This document shows positions 1 through 8,328 of a stretch of DNA of 64,000 bases, one piece after another (positions within the stretch are counted from its first letter, which is position 1; each line of letters opens with the position of its first letter). The notes under the pieces are model-generated. The model did no database searches, was not told where the DNA came from, and saw only the letters and a list, made by a program, of their open reading frames with translations. This DNA comes from Tunicatimonas pelagia (GTDB taxonomy: Bacteria > Bacteroidota > Bacteroidia > Cytophagales > Cyclobacteriaceae): NCBI RefSeq assembly GCF_030506325.1, contig NZ_CP120683.1, forward strand, positions 1,674,001 through 1,738,000. The letters run 5' to 3'. The position numbers were made by a program, and so were the translations under genes.

Positions 1-7
1 GAACCTA

Positions 8-397
8 TCATTTATACTTTATGCCTTTTAGTTCTGATTTTTTTAAGTAGTGAACTAGGCTCTGAATCATCCCAGATATTTCATTAGCAAATTGATATAG
101 CTCACTAAATTCTTGCTCAGTGATATAAGTACGGTCTTTAGCCCGATACAATTGAGACATCACTTCCAAACATGAGCCCTTAGCGTAGAACAAGAATTGA
201 ACAAACTCTTTGTTTCCACCACGGCCAAAACCCTCCGCAATATTATCCATCACTGACCCGCTCGATCTAAGAATCTGATCCTTTAGGCTAAAATCACGAG
301 CGAAAAGTTCTTTTCTGGTTGTTTCGTAGATGAGCATACTCAGTTGTCGCGACTTTTGCCAGCATTGCAAATCCTCAAACTTTCTTATTGCTGCCAT
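8..397 (-). CDS. Four-helix-bundle protein (S23/IVP family)
   Basis: A 129-residue protein of the 'four helix bundle' family, first known from intervening sequences in 23S rRNA genes (S23/IVP). The signature RSSGSVMDNIAEGFGRG sits near residues 44-60, and the length (~115-130 aa) is normal. Molecular function is not known. The copy is free-standing, with no rRNA gene in the window, as is common in Bacteroidota. It lies 80 bp downstream of the yoeB toxin gene on the same strand and could be read through from it. The family call is firm; the role is open. Confidence 0.85.
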   Translation of the reverse strand: MAAIRKFEDLQCWQKSRQLSMLIYETTRKELFARDFSLKDQILRSSGSVMDNIAEGFGRGGNKEFVQFLFYAKGSCLEVMSQLYRAKDRTYITEQEFSELYQFANEISGMIQSLVHYLKKSELKGIKYK

Positions 398-477
398 GAG
401 TTACCAATGACTAATTTTGAATTTGAAAACTCTGAACTCAAAACTCAGAACCCTTCACGTTTCACTACATCGCTCAA

Positions 478-744
478 CTAATAGTGTTTCCGGCACTGAA
501 GAATATATAAGTTTCCGCCCTCATGGCGATATACTAATCGGTGTTCGTGATCAACACGGCGAGACCACCATCCGGATAGGCTAACTCGTAATGGCTCAGG
601 TTTTCCAATTCCTTCAAATGGAGTACGCTGGTACTGTTTGATAAGTTCGTTGATACGTTTGAGTATTTTCTTGTCAGTCTTTTGCCAGTATAAATAGTCT
701 TCCCAGCCAACCGATAAAAAAATTAGTTTACTCTCTTCACTCAT
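478..744 (-). CDS. yoeB: YoeB-type mRNA interferase toxin
   Basis: An 88-residue toxin of the RelE/Txe-YoeB family, which cuts mRNA in the ribosomal A site. Residues equivalent to the E. coli YoeB catalytic set are present with a +4 offset: E50, R69 and the C-terminal H87-Y88, with the conserved GWWSRR near 58-63. Its ATG lies inside the end of the upstream antitoxin gene (8 bp overlap), the usual coupled arrangement. Expression is expected to be repressed by the YefM-YoeB complex at the promoter upstream of the antitoxin. It looks intact. Confidence 0.93.
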   Translation of the reverse strand: MSEESKLIFLSVGWEDYLYWQKTDKKILKRINELIKQYQRTPFEGIGKPEPLRVSLSGWWSRRVDHEHRLVYRHEGGNLYILQCRKHY

Positions 745-991
745 TCAACAAACTTCTTTCTACCCCTTTTCCTTCTTCATGCTCTTTTATACCTCGCGCC
801 AGACGTTCTGCATTTTTGGGGCTGCTTAAAAGATGCAGCGTTTCTTGCATTCCTTCGTAGTCCGATTTTGACAAAACTACCATATCTTGACCGTTGGAGC
901 GGGTAACATACAAAGGAGCGCGAGACTCAAAAACTTTGTCTAGGAAAGACTTCAGGTTTTGCCGAAAGTTTGAATACGTAGTAATTTCCAT
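737..991 (-). CDS. yefM: YefM/Phd-type antitoxin
   Basis: An 84-residue antitoxin of the Phd/YefM family, which binds DNA through its N-terminal half and neutralises YoeB with its C-terminal tail. The ATG at 991 is chosen because MEITTYSNFRQNLKSFLD is the family N-terminus; an upstream in-frame Met would add 31 unrelated residues. The core 'LYVTRSNGQDMVVLSKSDYEGMQETLHLL' region (shortened here to its features: TRSNG, VVLSKSDYEGM) is typical. The gene overlaps yoeB by 8 bp and starts 55 bp after the folD stop, so it could have its own promoter or be partly cotranscribed with folD. Confidence 0.92.
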   Translation of the reverse strand: MEITTYSNFRQNLKSFLDKVFESRAPLYVTRSNGQDMVVLSKSDYEGMQETLHLLSSPKNAERLARGIKEHEEGKGVERSLLNE

Positions 992-1046
992 ATAATTAAA
1001 AGTAGTACAACTAATTGTACAAACGAAAATCGCATTGCTTAGTTCG

Positions 1047-1928
1047 CTATCGATATATCTCTTTCTTCGCCGCCAACATTGCATTGTAGAGCAACGCCGC
1101 TCGGGTCATCGGACCAACCCCACCGGGAACCGGAGTGATGTAGCTACATTTTTCAGTAACCTCCTCAAAGTGGACATCACCCACCAGCTTGTAGCCGCGC
1201 GGACGTTCGGGGGCATTCACTCGGTTAATACCTACGTCAATAACGACCGCCCCTTCTTTCACCATATCGGCGGTAACGAAGTGCGCTTTTCCAATCGCTG
1301 CGATCAGAATATCGGCCTCGCGAGTAATTTCGGCCATGTTTTTCGTTCGACTGTGGCAAATAGTTACGGTTGAGTTGCCCGGATTGGATTTGCGAGACAT
1401 CAGTAAGCTCATAGGTGTGCCCACAATATCGCTTCGGCCAATAACGACACAATGCTTACTTTCAGTTTCAATCTGGTAGCGTTCTAGTAGTTGCATGATG
1501 CCCAGCGGAGTAGCCGCTACGTAAGATGGCAAACCTTTCGCCATTCGTCCTACATTGATTGGGTGAAAGCCGTCCACATCCTTTTCAGCTTTGATCGCGA
1601 AAGTGATTTTCTCGTCGTTGATATGGTTGGGTAAAGGCAGTTGTACAATAAAACCATCAACATCGGGATTATCATTGAGCTTGTGAACTTCCTGAAGCAA
1701 TTCTTCCTCAGAAATAGATTCATCGAGGCGAACAAGGGTAGAATTAAAGCCTACTTGCTCGCAGTCTTTCACTTTGTTGCGGACGTAGGTTTCACTGGCG
1801 GTATCGTTACCCACTAACACCGCTGCCAAGTGAGGGACTTTTTTTCCTTCAGCTTTTAATTGATTCACTTGCTCGGTGAGTTCTTGCCGAATTTGCTGCG
1901 CTGTTTGTTTGCCGTCAATAATTGTCAT
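1047..1928 (-). CDS. folD: FolD, methylene-THF dehydrogenase / methenyl-THF cyclohydrolase
   Basis: Bifunctional cytosolic enzyme that oxidises 5,10-methylene-THF to methenyl-THF with NADP and then hydrolyses it to 10-formyl-THF. The 293-residue length is standard. Visible motifs are the Y-x3-K catalytic pair in TYVRNKVKDC, the DGFIVQLPLP signature, the NADP loop VVIGRSDIVGTPMS and the C-terminal PVPGGVGPMT. The start at 1928 is chosen because TIIDGKQTA is the normal N-terminus; an in-frame Met 25 codons upstream is unlikely. metF in the same window (40.5-41.4 kb) uses the same folate pool but is not linked. Confidence 0.96.
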   Translation of the reverse strand: MTIIDGKQTAQQIRQELTEQVNQLKAEGKKVPHLAAVLVGNDTASETYVRNKVKDCEQVGFNSTLVRLDESISEEELLQEVHKLNDNPDVDGFIVQLPLPNHINDEKITFAIKAEKDVDGFHPINVGRMAKGLPSYVAATPLGIMQLLERYQIETESKHCVVIGRSDIVGTPMSLLMSRKSNPGNSTVTICHSRTKNMAEITREADILIAAIGKAHFVTADMVKEGAVVIDVGINRVNAPERPRGYKLVGDVHFEEVTEKCSYITPVPGGVGPMTRAALLYNAMLAAKKEIYR

Positions 1929-2102
1929 AGTTGTGAAGTAATCTGAGTGTCGATAGAATTTCTGAAAGAAGTGCAAAAGTAAATATAACCCTACTGGCAT
2001 CATAAAAAAGCTCTTGAAACAATCGTACTCCTGGTCTAGACATTACAAGAAGTCTAAAGAAAGTAAGTATTGATTTTCACGCAAACATTATTTCATAAAT
2101 TA

Positions 2103-2304
2103 TTTAATGTTTATTTGATTATTGACATTAAACTTGAGTCTACCAATACTATGAACATTAAATTTTCGTTCATTTAATGTTTGTTATAAAAGTAAACCTC
2201 AATTTAAGGTCGCAATAGCTTATAAGCATTAAATAGTTAATATTTTAATGCTTATTGGGAAAGTGAGCCTTAAATTAAGGTTCTATTAGACACTAAACAT
2301 TAAA
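2103..2304. promoter_or_regulatory. Candidate operator array upstream of fic (AACATTAAA half-sites)
   Basis: The folD-fic divergent gap (391 bp) holds repeated half-sites of the form A(A)CATTAAA or its complement. One inverted repeat is AACATTAAA (2154-2162) / TTTAATGTT (2173-2181); a second is AAGCATTAAA (2224-2233) / TTTAATGCTT (2244-2253), each with a 10 bp spacer. Single sites occur at 2103-2110, 2125-2132 and 2296-2304. The region also forms an imperfect direct repeat of ~46 bp (about 2172-2217 and 2242-2287, period 70). This looks like an autoregulatory operator for the winged-helix tail of the Fic protein; that link is inference. Confidence 0.55.
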
Positions 2305-2319
2305 AAAGCATCAATAATA

Positions 2320-3447
2320 ATGTCTGACCAAGCTTGGATTAATCCTGATCGTAACCAACCCTGGAATACTTTACCACCTCTACCTATCCCAAAAGAGCAC
2401 TATCGGAATGTGAAAGTTCTCGAGCAGCTAGGAGAGGCCAAGGCATCTCTGGCTCGGCTACACGGTCGCAGTGCCGCCATTCCAGATCAAAAGCTACTGA
2501 TTAACACCATCAGTTTGCAGGAAGCGAAAGCCTCTAGTCAGATTGAGAATATTTTTACTACGGACGATGAACTATACCAAGCGTTCAGTCAAAATGATTT
2601 ACAGGAAACCTACGGAGCACCCAAGGAAGTATTGCGCTATCGCGAAGCTCTATGGAAAGGGTTTCACAGTTTAGAACAAAAGGAAGTTTTTGACCTGGAC
2701 TATTTCATTCAAATGTACCGGGAAGTAAAAGAGGCGAAAGATGGGTTTCGTCCAGCCTTCACTCGTATCGTTATCCGGCAGGGAGGCAGTGGCATGAATG
2801 CCGGACAGGTGATTTACACTCCCCCCCGAGGCGAGGGTATTCTGGAAGAAAAGCTTAGTAATCTGCTGGATTTTATGAACGACGATCAGCAGTACGCTCT
2901 CGATCCTTTGTTGAAAATGGCAATCGGTCACTACCAATTTGAGGCGATTCATCCTTTTCGGGATGGAAACGGGCGAACGGGACGGCTATTTAATATTCAC
3001 TACCTTACTAAAAAAGGCTTGCTTGATCTACCCATTCTATTTCTCAGTCGCTACATTATTGACCATAAAGATGAATACTACTATCTTTTGGCCGGAGTTT
3101 CTCAGCGGAGCAACTGGCAAGACTGGATTTTATATATGCTACAAGCAGTGCAGTCAACGGCGAACCTAACCTATCGTAAGATCAATGATATTTTACAGGC
3201 GAAGGAAGGCATCTTGCAGGCAGTTCGTCAGCAAACCCCAATTCAGCGACCGGAACAGATGATTGAAATGCTATTTACCCAACCCTACTCTACTGTGAAG
3301 CATTTTACTAGCGAGAACATTTACGCCGAAAATACCGCCCGCAGTTACCTCAACCAACTCACCGAACTAGGCGTGCTGGACAAACGAACTATTCAAGGCC
3401 ACCATTACTACCTCAATATTGACCTGTATAATATTTTGAGTGAGTAG
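2320..3447 (+). CDS. Fic-family AMP-transferase with N-terminal inhibitory helix and C-terminal winged helix
   Basis: A 375-residue Fic protein. Domains in order: Fic_N-like region (about 1-110) with the inhibitory motif SxxxEN (SSQIEN, near residue 73-78), the Fic core with the catalytic HPFRDGNGRTGR loop (about 209-220), and a C-terminal winged-helix-like region (about 310-375). The His of the loop and the acidic and NGR residues are intact, so AMPylation of a target protein is expected, restrained by the inhibitory Glu. No separate antitoxin is adjacent. The upstream half-site array fits autoregulation by the winged helix (inference). The target is unknown. Confidence 0.9.
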   Translation: MSDQAWINPDRNQPWNTLPPLPIPKEHYRNVKVLEQLGEAKASLARLHGRSAAIPDQKLLINTISLQEAKASSQIENIFTTDDELYQAFSQNDLQETYGAPKEVLRYREALWKGFHSLEQKEVFDLDYFIQMYREVKEAKDGFRPAFTRIVIRQGGSGMNAGQVIYTPPRGEGILEEKLSNLLDFMNDDQQYALDPLLKMAIGHYQFEAIHPFRDGNGRTGRLFNIHYLTKKGLLDLPILFLSRYIIDHKDEYYYLLAGVSQRSNWQDWILYMLQAVQSTANLTYRKINDILQAKEGILQAVRQQTPIQRPEQMIEMLFTQPYSTVKHFTSENIYAENTARSYLNQLTELGVLDKRTIQGHHYYLNIDLYNILSE

Positions 3448-3480
3448 AAGGTAGGATTTAAAACTACTTGAGAGTACACT

Positions 3481-3681
3481 CTACTTATCTAACCGCTTTT
3501 CTATTGCATCCAAACGCTGACTTACCTTTTTCATATCCAATGTATATACGTCAATAAAAGCGTCTAAATCGTCGCCCACCTGCTGAACGGTTTCATCCAG
3601 TTTTATTACATGATCCCGCAGATAACTCATCTGAGCTTTCATTAAATTGACTGACCTTCTTAGCTTGTTTAGCTCTTCCAT
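3481..3681 (-). CDS. Small coiled-coil protein
   Basis: A 66-residue protein with heptad-like spacing of Leu/Val/Ile throughout (e.g. LRRSVNLMKAQMSYLRDHV, then QRLDAIEKRL), charged and without membrane segments; probably one long helix or helical hairpin. It ends 33 bp from the fic stop (convergent) and lies 12 bp downstream of lepA on the same strand, so it is likely at the tail of the lepA transcript. No family is recognised. It could be a chance frame, but the clean codon structure and coupling to lepA argue for a gene. Confidence 0.6.
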   Translation of the reverse strand: MEELNKLRRSVNLMKAQMSYLRDHVIKLDETVQQVGDDLDAFIDVYTLDMKKVSQRLDAIEKRLDK

Positions 3682-3693
3682 AATCGAGTAATT

Positions 3694-5496
3694 TTAATCC
3701 AACTTCAACACCGCCATAAAGGCTTCTTGGGGGATTTCTACGTTACCGACCTGACGCATTCGCTTTTTACCCTTTTTCTGTTTTTCCAGCAGTTTGCGCT
3801 TTCGGGAAATATCACCACCATAGCATTTGGCGATCACGTTTTTTCGCATAGCCTTTACTGTTTCGCGGGCAATGACTTTTTGACCGATAGCCGCCTGAAT
3901 GGCAATTTCAAACATTTGGCGGGGCAGTAGTTCGCGTAGTTTCTCACAGAGTCGTTTACCCCACTCGTAGGCCTTATCGCGGTGAACAATAGCCGAGAGG
4001 GCATCCACTTTGTCACCGTTTAGCATGATATCCAACTTCACCATATTAGAGGTACGGTAGCCAATCGGGTGATAATCCAGTGAAGCGTAGCCCCGAGATA
4101 TGGTTTTGAGCTTATCAAAGAAATCGAAGACAATTTCGGCTAATGGTAACTCAAAAGTTAGCTCTACTCGATCCTGCGTCAGGAACACTTGGTTTTTAAT
4201 CACTCCGCGCTTATCCATGCACAGTTCAATAATCCCTCCGATAAATTGCGACTTAGTAATAATCTGCGCCCGAATGAAGGGTTCCTCAATACGGTCGAGA
4301 AAATTAGGTTCAGGCATTTCAGATGGAGCACTTACCGGCTGCATGGTTACTTCCGCATCGGACAGATAGGCATGAAAGCCTACCGAAGGGACGGTAGTAA
4401 TGACGGTCATATTAAACTCTCGCTCCAGCCGTTCCTGCACAATCTCCATGTGCAACATTCCCAAAAAGCCGCAGCGAAAACCGAAGCCTAGTGCCGCCGA
4501 GGTTTCGGGTTCCCAAATCAGAGCGGCATCATTCAATTGCAATTTTTCCATGGATGCCCGCAGTTCCTCAAAATCGGAAGTTTCTACCGGATAGATTCCG
4601 GCAAATACCATCGGTTTTACATCTTCAAACCCACTCAAAGAAGTAGCCGGATTTTTCACGTGGGTGATTGTATCCCCAACCTTTACCTCGCTGGCAGTTT
4701 TAATACCCGAGATAATGTAACCTACGTTGCCCGCTTCGATCATTTGAGTTGGCTGCTGCTTAAGTTTCAGCACTCCAATTTCATCAGCTCCGTAGGTACG
4801 CTTGGTGTTGACAAACTTTACCTCATCGCCTTTATTGAGCTTACCGTTAAACACCCGAAAATACACTTCTACTCCCCGAAAAGAATTATAAACTGAATCG
4901 AAGATCATGGCTTGCAGAGGAGCATCTACATCGCCTTTAGGCGATTGAATTCGTTCCACCACCGCCTCGAGAATTTCGGGTACTCCCAAACCTTCTTTAG
5001 CACTTGCTAATAGAATATCTTCCCGGTCGCAGCCAATCAAATCAATAACCTGGTCGCTAACCTCTTCTACCATCGCTCCCGGCAGGTCAATCTTATTCAG
5101 TATCGGAATAATTTCCAGATCGTGCTCAATTGCCAAATACAGATTAGAAATGGTTTGGGCTTCCACGCCTTGGGCAGCGTCTACCACCAACAAGGCTCCT
5201 TCGCAGGCCGCAATGGAGCGCGATACTTCGTACGAAAAGTCGACATGCCCCGGGGTATCAATCAGGTTGAGAATGTATTCTTCTTCTTTTCCCCCCTTAC
5301 TATAAGTATAGTTCATCTGAATGGCGTGGCTTTTAATGGTAATCCCCCGCTCTCGCTCCAGATCCATATTATCCAGCAGTTGGTCTTGCATATCCCGCTC
5401 ATCTACCGAACCGGTTGCCTGAAGCAGACGATCAGCCAGCGTACTTTTCCCGTGGTCGATATGGGCAATGATGCAAAAATTACGGATGTTCTTCAT
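3694..5496 (-). CDS. lepA: Elongation factor 4 (LepA)
   Basis: A 600-residue ribosome-associated translational GTPase (EF4), which acts on stalled or mistranslocated ribosomes and in 30S biogenesis. G motifs: [10 protein letters not shown] (near residue 9-18), DTPGH and [11 protein letters not shown]-like domains II, III and V follow, and the LepA-specific C-terminal domain is seen around [15 protein letters not shown]. The ATG at 5496 is preferred because [18 protein letters not shown] is the family N-terminus. An insertion sequence sits ~150 bp upstream of its start and could have separated it from its original promoter region. Confidence 0.97.
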   Translation of the reverse strand: MKNIRNFCIIAHIDHGKSTLADRLLQATGSVDERDMQDQLLDNMDLERERGITIKSHAIQMNYTYSKGGKEEEYILNLIDTPGHVDFSYEVSRSIAACEGALLVVDAAQGVEAQTISNLYLAIEHDLEIIPILNKIDLPGAMVEEVSDQVIDLIGCDREDILLASAKEGLGVPEILEAVVERIQSPKGDVDAPLQAMIFDSVYNSFRGVEVYFRVFNGKLNKGDEVKFVNTKRTYGADEIGVLKLKQQPTQMIEAGNVGYIISGIKTASEVKVGDTITHVKNPATSLSGFEDVKPMVFAGIYPVETSDFEELRASMEKLQLNDAALIWEPETSAALGFGFRCGFLGMLHMEIVQERLEREFNMTVITTVPSVGFHAYLSDAEVTMQPVSAPSEMPEPNFLDRIEEPFIRAQIITKSQFIGGIIELCMDKRGVIKNQVFLTQDRVELTFELPLAEIVFDFFDKLKTISRGYASLDYHPIGYRTSNMVKLDIMLNGDKVDALSAIVHRDKAYEWGKRLCEKLRELLPRQMFEIAIQAAIGQKVIARETVKAMRKNVIAKCYGGDISRKRKLLEKQKKGKKRMRQVGNVEIPQEAFMAVLKLD

Positions 5497-5641
5497 AAGC
5501 TTCGTTCTACTGCAAATAATCGGCACCAATTGCCAATAATCGAATGTTCAAAAATAGCAATAATAGTTGGTGTAGTAACAAGGGTTAGGACGTATTTAGT
5601 TTAGCTAAAAAATGAAACTTTCAGCTTTCGACTTAAACTAT

Positions 5642-5649
5642 TACTCTGG
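5642..5649. repeat. Left target-site duplication of the first insertion sequence
   Basis: TACTCTGG directly precedes the left terminal repeat and recurs at 6920-6927 directly after the right terminal repeat. The 8 bp direct repeat is not extended by flanking bases, so it marks a simple transposition event that has not since been rearranged. Confidence 0.9.
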
Positions 5650-5672
5650 GGGTGTAGGACACGATTGTAAAG

Positions 5673-5894
5673 ATGTTTAAATTTGGAAAAAAGCTACCCG
5701 TTATGGAGAAAAAAGATCAAGTATTACAAGCAAGACTGATGGAACGCATAAAAGTTTGGCAGCAGAGCCAAGAAGGGCAAACTAGTGGATACGAGTATGA
5801 GCACAGTTTTTCGGAGATGATGCGCCATCTAGGGCAGGACATTCTGCAAGCTAGTACGGGGGAGGAGGCAAATGCCAGAAAAAAAAAGAAGTAG
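5673..5894 (+). CDS. Transposase N-terminal part (orfA), -1 frameshift donor
   Basis: A 73-residue frame that ends TAG at 5892-5894 just after a run of nine A (5879-5887). The zero-frame reads A-AAA-AAG at 5882-5888, the classical bacterial -1 slippery heptamer (as in dnaX). Slipping back one base enters the frame that is open without a stop through 5933 into the transposase core, giving a fused protein of roughly 405 residues. ISKra4-type transposases elsewhere are a single longer chain, so the fusion is expected to be the active form (inference). Start ATG at 5673; MEKKDQ at 5703 is an alternative. Confidence 0.72.
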   Translation: MFKFGKKLPVMEKKDQVLQARLMERIKVWQQSQEGQTSGYEYEHSFSEMMRHLGQDILQASTGEEANARKKKK

Positions 5895-5932
5895 CCACCA
5901 GTTTTGGAAAAATATCCGTTCCCAAACACCAT

Positions 5933-6901
5933 GTGTTAGCTCAACATACCCCCCACTTTAAAATGAGTGCGTATTTGCAGGAAGTAAGTTGCTGGATAGG
6001 CCAGCAGCAGGTCTTTGATAAAAGTAGTGAAGCGATAGGTAAGTTACTACATATCTCAGTGAGTGACAAACAAGTAGAACGGCTCTGCCACCACTACGGA
6101 CAAATGCTGGAGGAGCAACAAATCCAGGCCCTGGAGCAGGGGGAAACACACCGTGTTGATGCAAAACAGCAGACAGCCATGCACTATGTCATGGTGGACG
6201 GAGCGCAATTCTTGTTTCGGGAACAGGGCTGGAAAGAAGCCAAACTAGGCCGGGTATTTCCAGCATGCTCTTTATTGGAAGAGAGCCCTCAACGAAACTG
6301 GATCAAAGAATCACTTTATGTGGCCCACTACGGGGGGCATCGGGGGTTTGAAGAGAAAATGCAGTACTATATGGATGAGTTGAGCGATGTGGTGATTGTC
6401 GCTGATGGTGCCTCTTGGATATGGAACTGGGCCGAGGCTATGTATCCTGGGCAGCGACAGATACTAGATTTCTACCATGCGATGGAACATTTAGGCCACT
6501 TTGCCACCGACTACTTTAAAAAACCGCCTCAAGCCAAAGCCTGGATTGAGCAGCAGAAAACCTGCTTGTTGTCCGATCAGGTAGAGCAGGTCATAAAAGT
6601 CATCGAGGGGTTGCCCCCTAGTCGGACCATTCCCACAGAGCAAGCCAGAGTAGCCTTGATAAAGTACTATCAGAAAAACCAGAAACGCATGATGTACGGC
6701 ACTTTCCAAGAAGAAGGATTACTAATTGGTTCCGGCCCTATTGAAGCAGCACACCGACATGTGCTACAGCAACGTTTAAAACTATCTGGGCAGCGGTGGA
6801 CCGTTACCGGTTTCCAAGCAGTCGCTAACTTGCGAGCTACCGAGAAAAGTCAGCGATGGCAAAAAGTCATCGACTTAGTGCAACAAAAGATAGCCGCTTA
6901 A
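5933..6901 (+). CDS. Transposase catalytic part (orfB), ISKra4-like
   Basis: DDE-type transposase core. Acidic residues expected to bind metal: Asp in YVMVDGAQF, Asp in VVIVADGASW, Glu in LIGSGPIEAAHRH. The GTG at 5933 is only the first start codon in this frame; the frame is open upstream to the A-run near 5879, which supports production as a -1 fusion with the preceding frame rather than independent initiation. The C-terminal part is the ISKra4-like signature region. It appears intact and may still be mobile. Confidence 0.85.
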   Translation: MLAQHTPHFKMSAYLQEVSCWIGQQQVFDKSSEAIGKLLHISVSDKQVERLCHHYGQMLEEQQIQALEQGETHRVDAKQQTAMHYVMVDGAQFLFREQGWKEAKLGRVFPACSLLEESPQRNWIKESLYVAHYGGHRGFEEKMQYYMDELSDVVIVADGASWIWNWAEAMYPGQRQILDFYHAMEHLGHFATDYFKKPPQAKAWIEQQKTCLLSDQVEQVIKVIEGLPPSRTIPTEQARVALIKYYQKNQKRMMYGTFQEEGLLIGSGPIEAAHRHVLQQRLKLSGQRWTVTGFQAVANLRATEKSQRWQKVIDLVQQKIAA

Positions 6902-6919
6902 CATCCGTGTCCTACACCC

Positions 6920-6927
6920 TACTCTGG
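6920..6927. repeat. Right target-site duplication of the first insertion sequence
   Basis: Second copy of TACTCTGG, abutting the right terminal repeat; see the left copy at 5642-5649. Confidence 0.9.
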
Positions 6928-6947
6928 TGTTGGGTTGAAAACAGCGT

Positions 6948-7328
6948 ATGAGTGATAATAATGCAAAAAATGTGCTAGGTGACCCACTTCAGCTATGTAG
7001 TGAATCGCCTAAGACTGGTTTTTATCGTACCGGTTGCTGTGAGACTGGTCCGGAAGATAGTGGTCGCCACCTAGTTTGCGCCATTATGACTGATGAGTTC
7101 CTCCGATTTACCAAGCAACGGGGCAATGATTTGAGTACTCCGATGCCTGCTTATGATTTTCCAGGACTGAAAGCTGGTGACCGTTGGTGCCTCTGCGCTC
7201 TGCGGTGGAAAGAAGCTTTTGACTCGGGAGTGGCTCCCTTAGTAGTATTAGCCGCTACCCATGAAGCGGTTCTTCGCTATGTCTCCTTTGAAAGCTTACT
7301 AGCTCACGCTCATTTACCTGTAAACTAA
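6948..7328 (+). CDS. DUF2237 family protein
   Basis: A 126-residue soluble protein covering the whole DUF2237 domain: NVLGDPLQLC, the TGFYRTGCCETG segment, VCAIMTDEFL, GNDLSTPMP, the GDRWCLCALRW segment and the closing ATHEAVL ... HAH. Several invariant Cys/His residues (C17, CC near 29-30, the WCLCA pair, C-terminal His) suggest metal or redox chemistry, but the function of the family is not known to me. It starts 28 bp after the insertion-sequence end, so its native promoter was probably displaced by the insertion. Confidence 0.9.
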   Translation: MSDNNAKNVLGDPLQLCSESPKTGFYRTGCCETGPEDSGRHLVCAIMTDEFLRFTKQRGNDLSTPMPAYDFPGLKAGDRWCLCALRWKEAFDSGVAPLVVLAATHEAVLRYVSFESLLAHAHLPVN

Positions 7329-7818
7329 GCATCTCACCTTCTTTTCATTTAATCTAATTTTTTCGCAAAAAATTAAAATTTATCACGTACTGAAAGACAG
7401 AAGTAGATTTTAGTAGGATAACTTTCTCAGGCTTTCATAACTTATCTTAAGTGGCGAAATAACCAGCAGCAGTATTAATAACTTTTCTTTTCGGCAACTA
7501 AATCGGTGATTTTCCCAATCTCCTAGGTTTTAAAGCAGTCATTCTTCATGTACCTTTTTACCCAAAAATGCTAAAAAACATTACAATAAACTTCATTTAT
7601 GCTCTAAATATTACATGCTTTTTATCTTCAAAAACCTGCATTTATTTTAAGTAATCCTATTTTATTTCTGCCAAAGTAAGCCCTTTATCCCCATCAGAAA
7701 TTACCATGTTAACCGTAGTCTTAGCCGAAGATTCTATTGGTAATCTTAATTTTTTTGCTGTACTCTGTCACTTTTATTCGCCATCGTTCACTAAGGTAGA
7801 TAAAAGCTAACGCTCCGA
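7329..7818. other. 490 bp intergenic region without a clear gene
   Basis: AT-rich spacer between the DUF2237 gene and an ECF sigma gene. The only coding-like piece is a 34-codon frame at 7706-7810 whose start, MLTVVLAEDS, resembles the first strand and acidic pair of a response-regulator receiver but collapses immediately; it may be a remnant or chance. No terminator hairpin or RNA gene was recognised. Confidence 0.5.
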
Positions 7819-8328
7819 ATGTCGGAAAAGAAAGAAAGCCAGTTTGTGCAACTGCTAGAAGACAATAAGTATCGAATTCTTCGGATATGCCAGGTGTACG
7901 CTCAGTGTGCCGAGGACCAACAGGATTTGTACCAAGAAATAGTATTGGAACTATGGAAATCGTTTGATACCATCCACGACTTGGCCTATACCAACACTTG
8001 GTTTTTTCGGGTAGCCCTAAATGTGAGTATGCAATTTCGGCGAAAGTCAAGATTGCGGAAAAAAAGATCGATAGATAGCATTCAGTTTATTGCTCAGTCG
8101 GCAACTGCTCAGGAGAGTATAGAAAAACAGGAACTGAAAAATCAACTGTACGCTTGCATCGCCCTACTAGAGGAAAGCAACCGCGCCATTGTACTACTTC
8201 ACTTAGAAGGTGTTGCTAATCAGCAGATTGCTGAGATTATGGGGTTAAGTGATAACCATACCGCCATAAAGCTCAAACGCATCCGAGAGAAGTTGAAAGT
8301 ATGCCTAAAACAACAGGAAGTATGCTAG
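7819..8328 (+). CDS. ECF-type RNA polymerase sigma factor
   Basis: A 169-residue sigma-70 family protein with region 2 (about 15-75; DLYQEIVLELWKSF and the NTWFFRVALNV -10-recognition helix) and region 4 (about 115-165; ALLEESNRAIVLLHLEG, then the HTH around IAEIMGLSDNHTAIKLKRIREKL). It directs core polymerase to a dedicated promoter set. Its end overlaps the next gene, whose membrane protein may control it in place of a classical anti-sigma factor (inference). It is distinct from the second ECF sigma at 26.5-27.4 kb, which has a Cys-rich tail. Confidence 0.92.
   Translation: MSEKKESQFVQLLEDNKYRILRICQVYAQCAEDQQDLYQEIVLELWKSFDTIHDLAYTNTWFFRVALNVSMQFRRKSRLRKKRSIDSIQFIAQSATAQESIEKQELKNQLYACIALLEESNRAIVLLHLEGVANQQIAEIMGLSDNHTAIKLKRIREKLKVCLKQQEVC

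Larger units (their letters stand above)
5650..6919 (+). mobile_element. ISKra4-like insertion sequence, 1,270 bp, intact
   Basis: Bounded by perfect 14 bp terminal inverted repeats GGGTGTAGGACACG (5650-5663) and its complement (6906-6919), flanked by the 8 bp duplication TACTCTGG. It carries two overlapping-phase reading frames joined by a -1 slippery sequence. Family assignment to ISKra4 rests on the transposase C-terminal motif (GSGPIEAAHRH ... QRLKLSGQRWT). It lies between lepA and the DUF2237 gene and interrupts neither. Confidence 0.88.

Noticed and set aside
8-397. Four-helix-bundle gene as a sign of an rRNA intervening sequence
   Set aside because: No 23S rRNA sequence flanks it in this window; free-standing copies are common in this phylum.
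1035-1373. Plus-strand open frame across the folD 3' half
   Set aside because: It is antisense to a clearly conserved folD sequence and has no independent support.
7706-7810. Possible receiver-domain remnant (MLTVVLAEDS)
   Set aside because: Only about ten residues resemble a receiver start and the rest does not continue the fold; chance similarity is likely.
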